A model generated the notes under the pieces. It had not been told where the DNA came from, did no database searches, and saw only the letters and a program-made list of their open reading frames with translations. A DNA stretch of 64,000 nucleotides from the NCBI GenBank assembly GCA_016185275.1, contig JACPNX010000018.1:62001-126000 (forward strand). Reading direction: 5' to 3'. Of the stretch, positions 29,514-38,057 are shown one piece after another (the stretch's first letter is position 1; each line of letters opens with the position of its first letter). This DNA comes from Actinomycetota bacterium. Its GTDB lineage: Bacteria > Actinomycetota > Acidimicrobiia > Acidimicrobiales > Iamiaceae. The position numbers were made by a program, and so were the translations under genes.

Positions 29514-30632
29514 TCAGGCCTCGTCGGTCGCGGCCCTCGCCCGGCGCACGCCGGGATGGAAGTACGTGTAGAGGAACAGCCCGAGCGCGACCACCCCGAT
29601 CGGGACCAGCGCGTCGCCCTTGCCGGTGTAGACGGGATACAGCACGAAGGCCGACAGCAGCGCGGTCCACGACCAGAGGATCACGACGCTGCGGCGCTGG
29701 CCGTGCCCCAGGCGCATGAGGCGGTGGTGCAGGTGGTCCTTGTCGGCCTCGGCCACACCGGCTCGCTTCGTGGCCCGGCGGACGATGGCGAAGGCCGTGT
29801 CGAGGATGGGAACGCCCATGACGAAGAACGGGATGAACAGCGGCAGGTAGAAGAAGAACACCTGGCCGCTGAACGGGTTGTCGGTCTGGCCGCCGACGAG
29901 CATGGTGGCGGCCGCCATCATCGTGCCGAGCATCAGCGCACCGCCGTCGCCCATGAAGATCCGCGCCGGGTGGAGGTTGAACGGCAGGAACCCCGCACAG
30001 ATGCCGACCACGAGGATCGCCACCAGAGGGCTCGGGTTCTCCGGGCGCAGCACCCCGACGTCGGCGAGGCGGTGGCCGTAGAGGAAGAAGGCGGCGGCGG
30101 CGATGGCCACGATGCCGGCGGCGAGGCCGTCGAGGCCGTCGATCAGGTTCACCGCGTTGGCCATGCCGAGCACCCACAGCACGGTGACCAGTGGCGCCAG
30201 GTCGGACGACAGCACCAGCAGCCCCGCGAACGGGATGCGGAAGAACAGCATCGCCACGCCGAGCAGGTACAGCGACGACCCCGCCAGCACGAGACCGGCG
30301 GTCTTGGCCGGTGCCGAGACGGGCCGCACGTCGTCAACCGTCCCCACCGCGCAGGCGACCGCGGCGGCCAGCACCACCGCCACCGGCAGGGACGATCCCT
30401 CGAACATGGCGGCGAAGCCCCCGATGCGCGACGCGACCAGCATCCCGACCGCGAAGCCGGCGAGCATGGCCAGGCCGCCGAAGTACGGCGTCGGGACCTT
30501 GTGAACGCGCCGGGCGTCCGGCTGCGCCAGTGCCCCCACCCGGCGGGCGAGCCGCCGGAACACCGGGGTGAGCACGAGCGTGACGCCGGACGCGACCGCG
30601 AAGACGACCCCGTAGTCGATTGCTCGGGCCAA
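29514..30632 (-). CDS. wecA: undecaprenyl-phosphate GlcNAc/sugar-1-phosphate transferase
   Basis: 372 residues, polytopic member of the MraY/WecA/TagO family. It loads a sugar-1-phosphate on polyprenyl phosphate to begin wall polymer synthesis. Catalytic motifs are in order: GTVDDVRPV, NLIDGLDGLAAG, FMGDGGALMLG and the HLHHRL cytoplasmic loop. The start is TTG 30632, ten bases after glyA. Position between glyA and the atp genes is conserved in actinobacteria, where the enzyme supplies arabinogalactan or teichoic-acid linkage lipids. The polymer made here is unknown. Confidence 0.9.
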   Translation of the reverse strand: MARAIDYGVVFAVASGVTLVLTPVFRRLARRVGALAQPDARRVHKVPTPYFGGLAMLAGFAVGMLVASRIGGFAAMFEGSSLPVAVVLAAAVACAVGTVDDVRPVSAPAKTAGLVLAGSSLYLLGVAMLFFRIPFAGLLVLSSDLAPLVTVLWVLGMANAVNLIDGLDGLAAGIVAIAAAAFFLYGHRLADVGVLRPENPSPLVAILVVGICAGFLPFNLHPARIFMGDGGALMLGTMMAAATMLVGGQTDNPFSGQVFFFYLPLFIPFFVMGVPILDTAFAIVRRATKRAGVAEADKDHLHHRLMRLGHGQRRSVVILWSWTALLSAFVLYPVYTGKGDALVPIGVVALGLFLYTYFHPGVRRARAATDEA

Positions 30633-30642
30633 GGTGCGCGAT

Positions 30643-31890
30643 TCAGGCCGGGGGGTACGGGGCGAACTTGGTGCACAGGGCGGTGACCTCGTCGTGCACC
30701 TGTGCCAGCGAACCGGCGTCGTCGCGGTCTTCGAGCACGAGGTGGATCAGGTGCGCGACCTCCCGCATCTCGCGGGGCCCCATCCCCTGCGTAGTGACGG
30801 CGGGCGTCCCGATCCGCAGGCCGCTGGCGACGTAGGGCGGGCGGGGATCGTCGGGCACCGTGTTCTCGTTGAGGCTGATCCCGGCAGCGTCCAGGGCCAG
30901 CCGCGCCTTCTTGCCCGACAGCTCCGGGTCGAACGACCGCAGGTCGACCAGCATCAGGTGGTTGTCGGTGCCGCCCGAGACCAGGCGGAAGCCGTGGCCG
31001 GCCAGGGCCTCGGCGAGGGCGGCGGCGTTGGCCACGATCTGTCGCGCGTACTCGGCGAACTCGGGTTGCGCGGCCTCGTGGAAGGCGACGGCCTTCGCCG
31101 CGATCACATGGTCGAGGGGGCCGCCCTGCGAGCCGGGGAACACGGCCTTGTCGATGGCGCCGGCGTGCTCGGCCCGGCTGACGATGCAACCGCCGCGGGG
31201 GCCGCGCAGCGTCTTGTGCGTGGTGAACGTGACCACGTCCGCGAACGGCACCGGGTTGGGGTGCACGCCTCCGGCGATGAGCCCCGCCACGTGGGCCGCG
31301 TCGAACAGGAAGAGGGCGCCGACCTCGTCGGCGATGGCCCGGAACGGTTCGGGTTCGATGATGCGCGGGTAGGCGGTGGCGCCGGCGACGATCAGCTTCG
31401 GGCGGTGCTGGCGGGCGAGGTCGCGCAAGTGGTCGAAGTCGATGCGCTCGTCGCTCGCCGTGAGCCCGTACGACACGAACCGGTAGAGGATGCCGCTCGC
31501 GTTGACCGGCGAGCCGTGCGTGAGGTGACCGCCCTGGTCGAGCCGCAGGCCGAGCACGGTGTCGCCGGGCGCGAGCAGCGCCTGGTACACGGCCATGTTG
31601 GCGTTGGCGCCGGAGTGGGGTTGCACGTTGGCGTGCTCGGCGCCGAAGAGCGCCTTGGCCCGCTCCCGCGCCAGCTCCTCGGCTCGGTCGATCACCTCGT
31701 TGCCGCCGTAGTAGCGCTTGCCGGGGTAGCCCTCGCTGTACTTGTTGGTGAGCACGGAGCCGGTGGCTCGCATGACGGCGGGCGAGGCGAAGTTCTCCGA
31801 CGCGATGAGCTGCAACGTGGTGCGCTGCCGCGCCAGCTCGTCGTCGAGGATGGCGAACAGGTCGGCGTCTTCGGTCGTGGGCCAGGGCAT
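30643..31890 (-). CDS. glyA: serine hydroxymethyltransferase
   Basis: 415 residues, PLP enzyme interconverting serine and glycine with tetrahydrofolate. The PLP lysine lies in [46 protein letters not shown] and [15 protein letters not shown] are all canonical. ATG 31890 follows AGGAG by five bases and sits immediately after the stop of the LMW-PTP/RpiB fusion, so the two are one transcription unit. Confidence 0.97.
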   Translation of the reverse strand: MPWPTTEDADLFAILDDELARQRTTLQLIASENFASPAVMRATGSVLTNKYSEGYPGKRYYGGNEVIDRAEELARERAKALFGAEHANVQPHSGANANMAVYQALLAPGDTVLGLRLDQGGHLTHGSPVNASGILYRFVSYGLTASDERIDFDHLRDLARQHRPKLIVAGATAYPRIIEPEPFRAIADEVGALFLFDAAHVAGLIAGGVHPNPVPFADVVTFTTHKTLRGPRGGCIVSRAEHAGAIDKAVFPGSQGGPLDHVIAAKAVAFHEAAQPEFAEYARQIVANAAALAEALAGHGFRLVSGGTDNHLMLVDLRSFDPELSGKKARLALDAAGISLNENTVPDDPRPPYVASGLRIGTPAVTTQGMGPREMREVAHLIHLVLEDRDDAGSLAQVHDEVTALCTKFAPYPPA

Positions 31891-31898
31891 GGGGTCTC

Positions 31899-33098
31899 CT
31901 AGTCGGCGGGACGTCCGTGCAGCAACGATTCGATGAGCGCGTCCTGCGCCTTGCGATCGCCGGCGGCGGCCTCGAGGGCGGTGAGCTGGTCCACGCGGCG
32001 TTGGTGACGGCCGCCGTCGAACGTCGTGGCCAGCCACGTGGCGACGATCTCCTCGGCCAGCCCCTCGCCCACCACGCGCGCTCCCATCGACAGCACGTTG
32101 GCGTCGTTGTGCGCACGCGAGAAGCGAGCGGTGAACAGGTCGTTGCAGAGCGCGGCCCGCACCCCGGGCACCGTGTTGGCCGCGAGCTGCTCGCCCTGCC
32201 CGGACCCGCCGACGACGATCCCCCGGTCGGCCGCGCCGTAGGTCACCGCCCGGCCCACGCCCGCGCAGAAGCCGGGATAGTCGACGGGCTCGGGGCCGTG
32301 CGTTCCGACGTCCAGCACCTCGTGGCCGAGCTTGGTGAGCACCTCGATCAGGTGCGCCTTGAGGGCGAAGCCCGCGTGGTCGGAGCCGACGGCGACCCGC
32401 AGCGTGGGCGCGGCGCCGTTCCCGATCGGCGCCGCCCGCGCCTCGGGCTCCGGTCGAGGCTCGACCGCCGGTCGGGCTGCGCTCGGCCGCGGCTCCGGCT
32501 CGCCGAGCTCGGAGGCGACCCGGGCACCGGGCTCGCGACCGGCTCCGTCGGCCGGCGCCGCGGCGTGCGCCCACAGCAGATCGGCCAGCCGGTCGACGAG
32601 GTCGTCGATCTCGGCGGCCGCCGCCTGGTACACGGCGAGGGGCTGGCCGATCGGGTCGGCGACGTCGTCGTGGGAGTCCGGGCCGAGCAGCGAAGCGGGC
32701 TTGCGGCCCATGCCGACCCGATCGAGCCAGCGCTCGATCGACTCCGACCGGCGGGCACCGCAACCCTCGCCCAGGCGCACGAGCTCCTTCAGCGTGAAGA
32801 TGCGCCCGAAGCGCCCCGGGCACGCCACCGTGGCCTCCCGGACGTGCTCCCGGGCCATGCCGACCACCAGATCGGCGGACTGCACGAGCTCGGGCGTCAG
32901 GAGGCGGCTGCGGTGCCCCGAGAGGTCGAGGCCGCGCTCGCGCATCGCCTCCACGGCGCCGCCGGACGCCGGGCGCCCCTCGCTCACCGTGCCCGCGGAC
33001 GACACCGTCGCGTCCACGCCCAGCCGCTCGAACCGGTCGCGCAACAGCACCTCGGCCATGGGTGATCGGCACTGGTTGCCGGTGCAGACGAGGAGCAG
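31899..33098 (-). CDS. rpiB: LMW protein phosphatase / ribose-5-phosphate isomerase B fusion
   Basis: About 400 residues. The N-terminal part is a low-molecular-weight phosphatase: P-loop CTGNQCRSP and the DP-containing [13 protein letters not shown] Pro/Ala/Arg/Glu linker (about 170-225) joins it to RpiB with [13 protein letters not shown] and [17 protein letters not shown]. In Bacillus, ywlE (arginine phosphatase) and ywlF (RpiB) are separate neighbours upstream of glyA. The P-loop residue that sets specificity, Thr in YwlE and Ile in tyrosine phosphatases, is Gln here. No ATG, GTG or TTG precedes the P-loop in frame. I place the start at CTG 33098; the first ordinary start (ATG 33059) would remove the catalytic loop. 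Confidence 0.85.
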   Translation of the reverse strand: MLLVCTGNQCRSPMAEVLLRDRFERLGVDATVSSAGTVSEGRPASGGAVEAMRERGLDLSGHRSRLLTPELVQSADLVVGMAREHVREATVACPGRFGRIFTLKELVRLGEGCGARRSESIERWLDRVGMGRKPASLLGPDSHDDVADPIGQPLAVYQAAAAEIDDLVDRLADLLWAHAAAPADGAGREPGARVASELGEPEPRPSAARPAVEPRPEPEARAAPIGNGAAPTLRVAVGSDHAGFALKAHLIEVLTKLGHEVLDVGTHGPEPVDYPGFCAGVGRAVTYGAADRGIVVGGSGQGEQLAANTVPGVRAALCNDLFTARFSRAHNDANVLSMGARVVGEGLAEEIVATWLATTFDGGRHQRRVDQLTALEAAAGDRKAQDALIESLLHGRPAD

Positions 33099-33175
33099 GT
33101 CGATGCGCCGGATCGTAGTGCCGGCCCGTACGCTGCCTGCCCCGCCCGACCACTCCCCGCCCGGTGAGCCCCGCC

Positions 33176-34681
33176 ATGCCGCCCCGTTCCGACGCCCTCG
33201 ATCCCCGGACGGCCGTACTGGTCGGTGGCGGGCAGCTCAGCCACCGCGTCGACCGCGGGGCCACCCCGATGGAGCCGGTCGAGCTCATGGCCGAAGCGGC
33301 GAGGCGCGCGGCGGCCGACACCGGAGCCGCTGCGGGTGAGGTGCTCGCCGCGGTCGACACCGTCGCGATCGTGCAGATCTTCTCGTGGCGCTACCGCGAC
33401 CCCGCCGCGCTCGTGGCCGAGCGGATCGGCGCCCCGGTGCGGCGAACGATCCACACGGCGACCGGCGGCAACATGCCCCAGGCACTCGTGAACCGGGCAT
33501 GCCTCGACATCGAGTCGGGACGGGCCGATGCCGTGCTCATCGGCGGCGCCGAGGCATGGCGCACCCGCTCGGCCGCTCGCGCTGCCGGTGAGCACCCGGC
33601 ATGGACGGTGCAGGACGACACCGTCGCACCGTCGGAGGTCCTCGGCCATGACGGACCTCTCGGCCATCCTGCGGAGACCGCCTGTGGTCTGGTGGCACCG
33701 GTCCAGCACTATCCCCTGTTCGAGAGCGTCCTGCGGGCCCGGGCCGGGCGCTCGCACGCCGAGCACCTTGCGCACCTGAGCCGTCTCTGGGCCGGGTTCA
33801 GCGAGGTGGCGTCGACCAACCCGCACGCGTGGATCCAGGAGCGGTTCTCGGCCGAGCAGCTCGCCACCGTCGACCCCGGCAACCGCATGGTCGGGTTCCC
33901 GTACCCGAAGCGTCTGAACTCGAACAACGCGGTCGAACAGGGCGCCGCCGTCCTCGTGTGCTCCGCCGAGCGGGCCCGGCGCCTCGGCATCGCGCCCGAG
34001 CGTTGGGTGTTCCCGCACGCCGGCACCGATGCTCACGACACGCTGTTCGTCTCGAACCGGCCGGACCTGGGTGGGTCACCGGCGATCCGGGTGGCGGGTC
34101 GCCGGGCGCTCGCTCTGGCCGGTGTCGGCCCCGACGACCTCGCGCACCTCGACGTCTACTCGTGCTTCCCGTCCGCGGTGCAGGTGGCCGCCGCCGAGCT
34201 GGGGTTCGGCCTCGACCGGCGTCTGACGGTCACGGGTGGCCTGTCGTTCGCCGGAGGCCCCTGGAACGACTACGTGACCCACGCGCTGGCCACGATGGTC
34301 GGCGTGCTGCGCGACGACCCCGGCTCACGCGGCCTCGTCACCGCCAACGGTGGCTTCCTGACCAAGCACGCGTTCGGCGTCTACTCCACCGAGCCGCCGG
34401 CCGGCGGCTTCCGGTACGACGAGCCCCAGGCCGAGGTGGATGCGGCCGGCTCGGTCGACCTGGCCGAGGGCGCAACGGGGCCGGCGACGGTGGAGGCCTA
34501 CACGGTCATGCACGACCGGGAGGGTGCGCCCGAGCGGGCCTTCGCCGCCGTGCGGCTGGCCGACGGCCGGCGGGCATGGTCCACGAGCACGGATGCCGGC
34601 GTGCTGGCCGAGATGCTGGCCACCGAGGTCGTCGGCCGCTCCGCCGACCTCACGGCCGAAGCGTCGCTGTCGCTCCGCTGA
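33176..34681 (+). CDS. thiolase-like protein type 1 (acetyl-CoA acetyltransferase-like)
   Basis: About 501 residues with a thiolase fold plus a C-terminal beta-barrel extension, as in thiolase-like proteins of type 1 (TLP1). The usual nucleophilic Cys position reads [19 protein letters not shown], with no Cys, while [11 protein letters not shown] and [14 protein letters not shown] keep other thiolase elements. True thiolase activity is therefore doubtful. Such proteins occur in lipid/steroid catabolic regions of actinobacteria. ATG 33176 fits the family N-terminus; a GTG at 33164 is an alternative. It is divergent from the LMW-PTP/RpiB gene. Confidence 0.8.
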   Translation: MPPRSDALDPRTAVLVGGGQLSHRVDRGATPMEPVELMAEAARRAAADTGAAAGEVLAAVDTVAIVQIFSWRYRDPAALVAERIGAPVRRTIHTATGGNMPQALVNRACLDIESGRADAVLIGGAEAWRTRSAARAAGEHPAWTVQDDTVAPSEVLGHDGPLGHPAETACGLVAPVQHYPLFESVLRARAGRSHAEHLAHLSRLWAGFSEVASTNPHAWIQERFSAEQLATVDPGNRMVGFPYPKRLNSNNAVEQGAAVLVCSAERARRLGIAPERWVFPHAGTDAHDTLFVSNRPDLGGSPAIRVAGRRALALAGVGPDDLAHLDVYSCFPSAVQVAAAELGFGLDRRLTVTGGLSFAGGPWNDYVTHALATMVGVLRDDPGSRGLVTANGGFLTKHAFGVYSTEPPAGGFRYDEPQAEVDAAGSVDLAEGATGPATVEAYTVMHDREGAPERAFAAVRLADGRRAWSTSTDAGVLAEMLATEVVGRSADLTAEASLSLR

Positions 34682-34713
34682 GCGGCACGCGGCGCCGTCG
34701 AGGCGCCGCGCGC

Positions 34714-35067
34714 TCACGCGACCCGGCGAGCCCGCGCGGGTGCAGCCGGGACGCGCTCCTCGGACGCGGCCACGAGGACCGCGCCCGACACCACGCAGGC
34801 GACGGCACCGGTCTCGAGCAGGTCCTCGGTGCCCGCGCCGAGCAGCGCGGCCGCCAGGAGGACGAGCCCGGCGAGCATCATGAGGGCGCCGATCCGGGCG
34901 GCGGTGATCACCCGTCCGGCCGCTCCGCCCGCCGAGGCCCGGGCCCTGCACGCCACGGCCGGGGCCTCGGGCAGGACGACCACGTCGTCGCCCCACGGGC
35001 CGGCTCCGGCGAGGTCGGGCTGGGCGGTCGAGGGGTCGAGCGTGAGCGTCGGTACGGAGGAGGTCAT
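34714..35067 (-). CDS. hypothetical two-helix membrane protein
   Basis: 117 residues, no recognised family. The N-terminal 50 residues are hydrophilic. Two hydrophobic segments follow (IGALMMLAGLVLLAAALLGAG and GAVACVVSGAVLVAA), then a basic RARR tail. ATG 35067 is preceded by an AGGAG-like stretch 10-15 bases upstream on its strand, and it was preferred over a longer upstream start. It lies just downstream of tsaC on the same strand. Confidence 0.5.
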   Translation of the reverse strand: MTSSVPTLTLDPSTAQPDLAGAGPWGDDVVVLPEAPAVACRARASAGGAAGRVITAARIGALMMLAGLVLLAAALLGAGTEDLLETGAVACVVSGAVLVAASEERVPAAPARARRVA

Positions 35068-35117
35068 GCGCCGGTCGTCCTCCCCCGCCGCGGCGAGCGG
35101 CAGAACCGATGCGGGCG

Positions 35118-35720
35118 TCACGCCGACGCCTGCACCAGGTCGTCGAACGTGAGTGTCCCCTGGCGCAGCATCCGCCACGCCGGCCGGGTGCAGTCCACGA
35201 CGGTGGAGGCCTCGCCGTGGAGCGGGCCGCCGTCCACCACGACGTCGACGGGGCCGAGCAGGGCCGCCGCCGCTTGCGCGGCGGCGGACGGGGTGGGTGC
35301 GCCGTGGCGGTTGGCGCTGGTGGTCGCCAGCGGGCCGACCTCGCGGGCGATGGCCTGCACGACACCGGAGTCCGGGCAGCGCACGCCGATCGTCGCCGGG
35401 TCACCGCCCAGGTCGAGGTGGGCCGCCGCGGGCGAGCGGCGCACGACCAGGGTCAGCGGCCCGGGCCAGCACCGGTCGACCAACCGGCGCACCTCGGGGG
35501 TCACGCCGGCGCACCAGCGCAGGGCCTGCTCGGCATCGCTCACCAGCACGGCGAGGGCCTGCTCGGCCGGTCGACCCTTCAGCCCGGCGAGCACCGCGGC
35601 GGCTCCCGGTCGCTCGGCGCGGACGGCCACGCCGTACACGGTGTCGGTGGGCAGGACCACGCAGCCACCGGCGCGCAGCGCGGCGACGGCGGGCGCCACG
35701 CCGGGGGGAACGTCGGCCAT
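35118..35720 (-). CDS. tsaC: L-threonylcarbamoyladenylate synthase
   Basis: 200 residues, YrdC/Sua5 domain without the extra Sua5 C-terminal domain. It makes threonylcarbamoyl-AMP for tRNA t6A37. Family motifs: CVVLPTDTVYGVAVRAE, LKGRPAEQALAVLV, WPGPLTLVV, and the GVRCPDS and ATTSANRHGAPTP nucleotide-binding segments. ATG 35720 has a TAGCCT box eight bases upstream. In actinobacteria it normally follows prmC; here an alcohol dehydrogenase on the other strand lies in between. Confidence 0.93.
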   Translation of the reverse strand: MADVPPGVAPAVAALRAGGCVVLPTDTVYGVAVRAERPGAAAVLAGLKGRPAEQALAVLVSDAEQALRWCAGVTPEVRRLVDRCWPGPLTLVVRRSPAAAHLDLGGDPATIGVRCPDSGVVQAIAREVGPLATTSANRHGAPTPSAAAQAAAALLGPVDVVVDGGPLHGEASTVVDCTRPAWRMLRQGTLTFDDLVQASA

Positions 35721-35728
35721 GGGCGGCG

Positions 35729-35734
35729 AGGCTA
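35729..35734 (-). promoter_or_regulatory. -10 box of tsaC
   Basis: TAGCCT on the minus strand, eight bases before the tsaC ATG; leaderless-type spacing. It lies just beside the 8-bp repeat tract. Confidence 0.38.
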
Positions 35735-35761
35735 CGGCCTTCTCGGCGTGCCGCAGTGAGC

Positions 35762-35841
35762 GAGCGGGCGAGCGGGCGAGCGGGCGAGCGGGCGAGCGGG
35801 CGAGCGGGCGAGCGGGCGAGCGGGCGAGCGGGCGAGCGGGC
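35762..35841. repeat. ten tandem copies of GAGCGGGC
   Basis: Ten uninterrupted 8-bp units between divergent tsaC and the alcohol dehydrogenase, an 80-bp tract likely to vary in copy number. Its position between two starts could affect promoter spacing. Confidence 0.95.
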
Positions 35842-35949
35842 AAGCGCCCGCAGGCGAACCGGCCCTGCGCCCGGCGGAGCGGGGCCTGCGGCGGTACGGT
35901 CGCCACCGGGTCCGAGCGGACCCCGAGGCAGACGGCAAAGGGGGGCGCC

Positions 35950-37023
35950 GTGCGCGCGGTCGTGTTGCGTGAGGGCGGGCTCGAGGTCGCCGAGGTGCCC
36001 GACCCCGTGCCCGGGCCGGGCCAGCTCCTGGTCCGCACGTTGGCCTGCGGGATCTGCGGTTCGGACCTGCACGCGCTCGACCACGGCGACCAGCTCGAGG
36101 CGATGATGCGGGCGTCCGCCGAGATGCCCGAGTCGATCGTGGCCGAGGTGCTCGACCTGCGCCGTGACGTCGTGATGGGTCACGAGTTCAGCGCCGAGGT
36201 CGTCGACGCCAGCCGGGGCGACGGCAGCCGTCGCGAGGGTGACATCGTTGTGTCGCCGCCGGTGCTCGTGGCCGGCACGAACCTGCACATGTTGGGCTAC
36301 AGCAACTCGTTCCCCGGCGGCTACGGCGAGCTGCTGGTGCTCTCGGAGGTGCTCACGCTGCCGGTGCCGGCCGGCATCGACGCGCGCGCCGCTGCGCTCA
36401 CCGAACCGATGTCCGTCGGACTCCACGCTGTGCGCCGGAGCGGCCTCCGACCCGGCCAGCCCGCGGTGGTGGTGGGCTGTGGCCCGATCGGTCTCGCCGT
36501 CGTCGCCGCACTGCGGAGCGAAGGAGCCGGCGTGGTCGTGGCCGCCGATCTCTCGCCCGCCCGGCGGGCCCTGGCCGGGCAGATGGGCGCGGCTGTCGTG
36601 GTGGATCCGCAGGAGGAGCCGGTGTTCGAGGCGTGGCGGCGGGTCGGCGGCGCGGGGAGCGAGCCGCCCGTGGTGTTCGAGGCGGTCGGCGTGCCCGGGA
36701 TGCTGGACCACATCGTCACCACGGCGCCCCGGGACACGCACGTCGTCGTGGCCGGTGTGTGCATGCAACCCGACGCCATCCAGCCGCTGCACGCCATCGT
36801 GCGCGAGCTCCGGCTGTCGTTCGTGTTCGGCTACGACGTCGCGGAGTTCGCCGAGACGCTGAACCGCATCGCCGGCGGCGAGCTCGACGTCACGCCGCTC
36901 ATCACGGGCTCCGTGGACCTCGACGGCGTGGCGGGCGCGTTCACCGAGCTCGGAACCCCGGGCCGGCACTGCAAGATCCTCGTCGAGCCCGGATCGGGCC
37001 GAGGCCTCGCGGGCGCTGACTAG
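35950..37023 (+). CDS. zinc-type MDR alcohol dehydrogenase
   Basis: 357 residues of the medium-chain dehydrogenase family. The catalytic zinc site is present: CGICGSDLHALDHGD and GHEFSAEV. The Rossmann motif is GCGPIGLAVVAAL. The structural-zinc lobe with four Cys is absent and replaced by a helical insertion (EMPESIVAEVLDLRRD). Oxidises or reduces an alcohol/polyol with NAD(P); substrate unknown. GTG 35950 follows a GGGGG tract and gives the family N-terminus. The last codons fall within a 36-bp tandem duplication. Confidence 0.85.
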   Translation: MRAVVLREGGLEVAEVPDPVPGPGQLLVRTLACGICGSDLHALDHGDQLEAMMRASAEMPESIVAEVLDLRRDVVMGHEFSAEVVDASRGDGSRREGDIVVSPPVLVAGTNLHMLGYSNSFPGGYGELLVLSEVLTLPVPAGIDARAAALTEPMSVGLHAVRRSGLRPGQPAVVVGCGPIGLAVVAALRSEGAGVVVAADLSPARRALAGQMGAAVVVDPQEEPVFEAWRRVGGAGSEPPVVFEAVGVPGMLDHIVTTAPRDTHVVVAGVCMQPDAIQPLHAIVRELRLSFVFGYDVAEFAETLNRIAGGELDVTPLITGSVDLDGVAGAFTELGTPGRHCKILVEPGSGRGLAGAD

Positions 37024-37066
37024 GCCGGCGCGGGCCGAGGCCTCGCGGGCTCTGGCTAGGCCGGCT
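36995..37066. repeat. 36-bp tandem duplication across two stop codons
   Basis: 36995-37030 and 37031-37066 are adjacent, nearly identical copies. They contain the stop of the dehydrogenase (+) and the stop of prmC (-), as if the convergent junction had been duplicated. Confidence 0.8.
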
Positions 37067-38057
37067 CGGGCTGACGACGCTTCCGCCCGGCCGGTGCGGC
37101 GCGGGCGACGAGGCAGCGGTCCCGACCGGCCAGGTCGGGTCGCACCTCCACCTCCGTGAACCCGGCGGCCCGGGCCAGGCCGGCCGCCGCCCGGCCCTGC
37201 TCGGCGCCGATCTCAACCACCAGCGCGCCAGCCGGCGCCAGCCACTCCGGTGCTCCCGCCACGACGACCTCGATCGCCTCGAGGCCCGTCGGGCCCGGTA
37301 CGAGGGCGTCGGTCGGTTCCCAGTCGGCGACGACCGGATCGAGCGGCTCGGCGGCCGCGACGTACGGCGGGTTGGACACGACCACGTCGACGCGGCCGCG
37401 CAGATCCCCGGGGAGGGCGGCGTACCAGTCCCCTGCGGCGAGGCGAACGTCGACCGCGGCCCTGCCGGTGCCGGCCAGGTTGGCCCGAGCGAGCTCCAGC
37501 GCGTCGGCCGAGCGATCGGTCGCCCACACGCTCGTTCCCGGGCGCTCGACGGCGATCGACAGCGCGATGCAGCCCGTGCCGGTCCCGAGGTCGACGACCG
37601 TGCCACCCCGCCGCGTCTTCGGCTCTTTGGCCACGTCTGGCGATGACAACGAGCCAAAGACGGGAGCGGCGCCGGCCAAGGCGGCGCCGCGACCGAGGGC
37701 GGACACGGCTCGGTCGAGCTCGACGAGCGCGTGGTGCACGACGTGCTCCGTCTCCGGGCGGGGGATGAGCGCCCGCCGGTCGACGAGCAGGTCGAGCGTG
37801 CGGAAGCCCCAGCGGCCGAGCACGTGCTGGAGTGGTTCACCGGCGCGACGGCGGGCGAGCATGCGGTCGAAGCGGGCCACGCCCCGAACCGTCGCGGGCT
37901 CGTCGAGGTGCACGAGCAGCTCGGCACCGTCGAGGCCGGACGCCTCCTCGGTGATGCGCCAGGCGTCGACGTCGGGCGACGGCACGCTTGCCGACCGCAG
38001 CTCGCGCTCCGCCTCGGCCAGCAGCGCCCGCCACGGCACCAGGCCCCCGCCCGTCAC
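37056..38057 (-). CDS. prmC: release factor glutamine methyltransferase with inserted palindrome
   Basis: 333 residues, longer than the usual 280-290. It methylates the Gln of the GGQ loop in RF1/RF2. The N-terminal helical domain ends with LIPRPETEHVVHHAL. Motif I VVDLGTGTGCIALSIA and the catalytic VSNPPYV are intact. Between these conserved parts is an extra stretch, residues about 115-150. Part of it (about 132-148, FGSLSSPDVAKEPK) is encoded by copy 3 of the dispersed palindrome. GTG 38057 overlaps the prfA stop by four bases, pairing the enzyme with its substrate RF1. Confidence 0.92.
   Translation of the reverse strand: MTGGGLVPWRALLAEAERELRSASVPSPDVDAWRITEEASGLDGAELLVHLDEPATVRGVARFDRMLARRRAGEPLQHVLGRWGFRTLDLLVDRRALIPRPETEHVVHHALVELDRAVSALGRGAALAGAAPVFGSLSSPDVAKEPKTRRGGTVVDLGTGTGCIALSIAVERPGTSVWATDRSADALELARANLAGTGRAAVDVRLAAGDWYAALPGDLRGRVDVVVSNPPYVAAAEPLDPVVADWEPTDALVPGPTGLEAIEVVVAGAPEWLAPAGALVVEIGAEQGRAAAGLARAAGFTEVEVRPDLAGRDRCLVARAAPAGRKRRQPEPA
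37614..37664. repeat. dispersed palindrome, copy 3, inside prmC
   Basis: CGTCTTCGGCTCTTTGGC at 37614-37631 and a near-complement ending at 37663. It differs from copies 1 and 2 mainly by T-to-C changes that keep pairing as G-U or G-C. It sits in frame within prmC and adds about 17 codons. Confidence 0.8.

Noticed and set aside
35762-35841. Origin-like iteron array
   Set aside because: Units are only 8 bp, fully GC-rich with no AT-rich segment, no DnaA boxes and no replication genes nearby.
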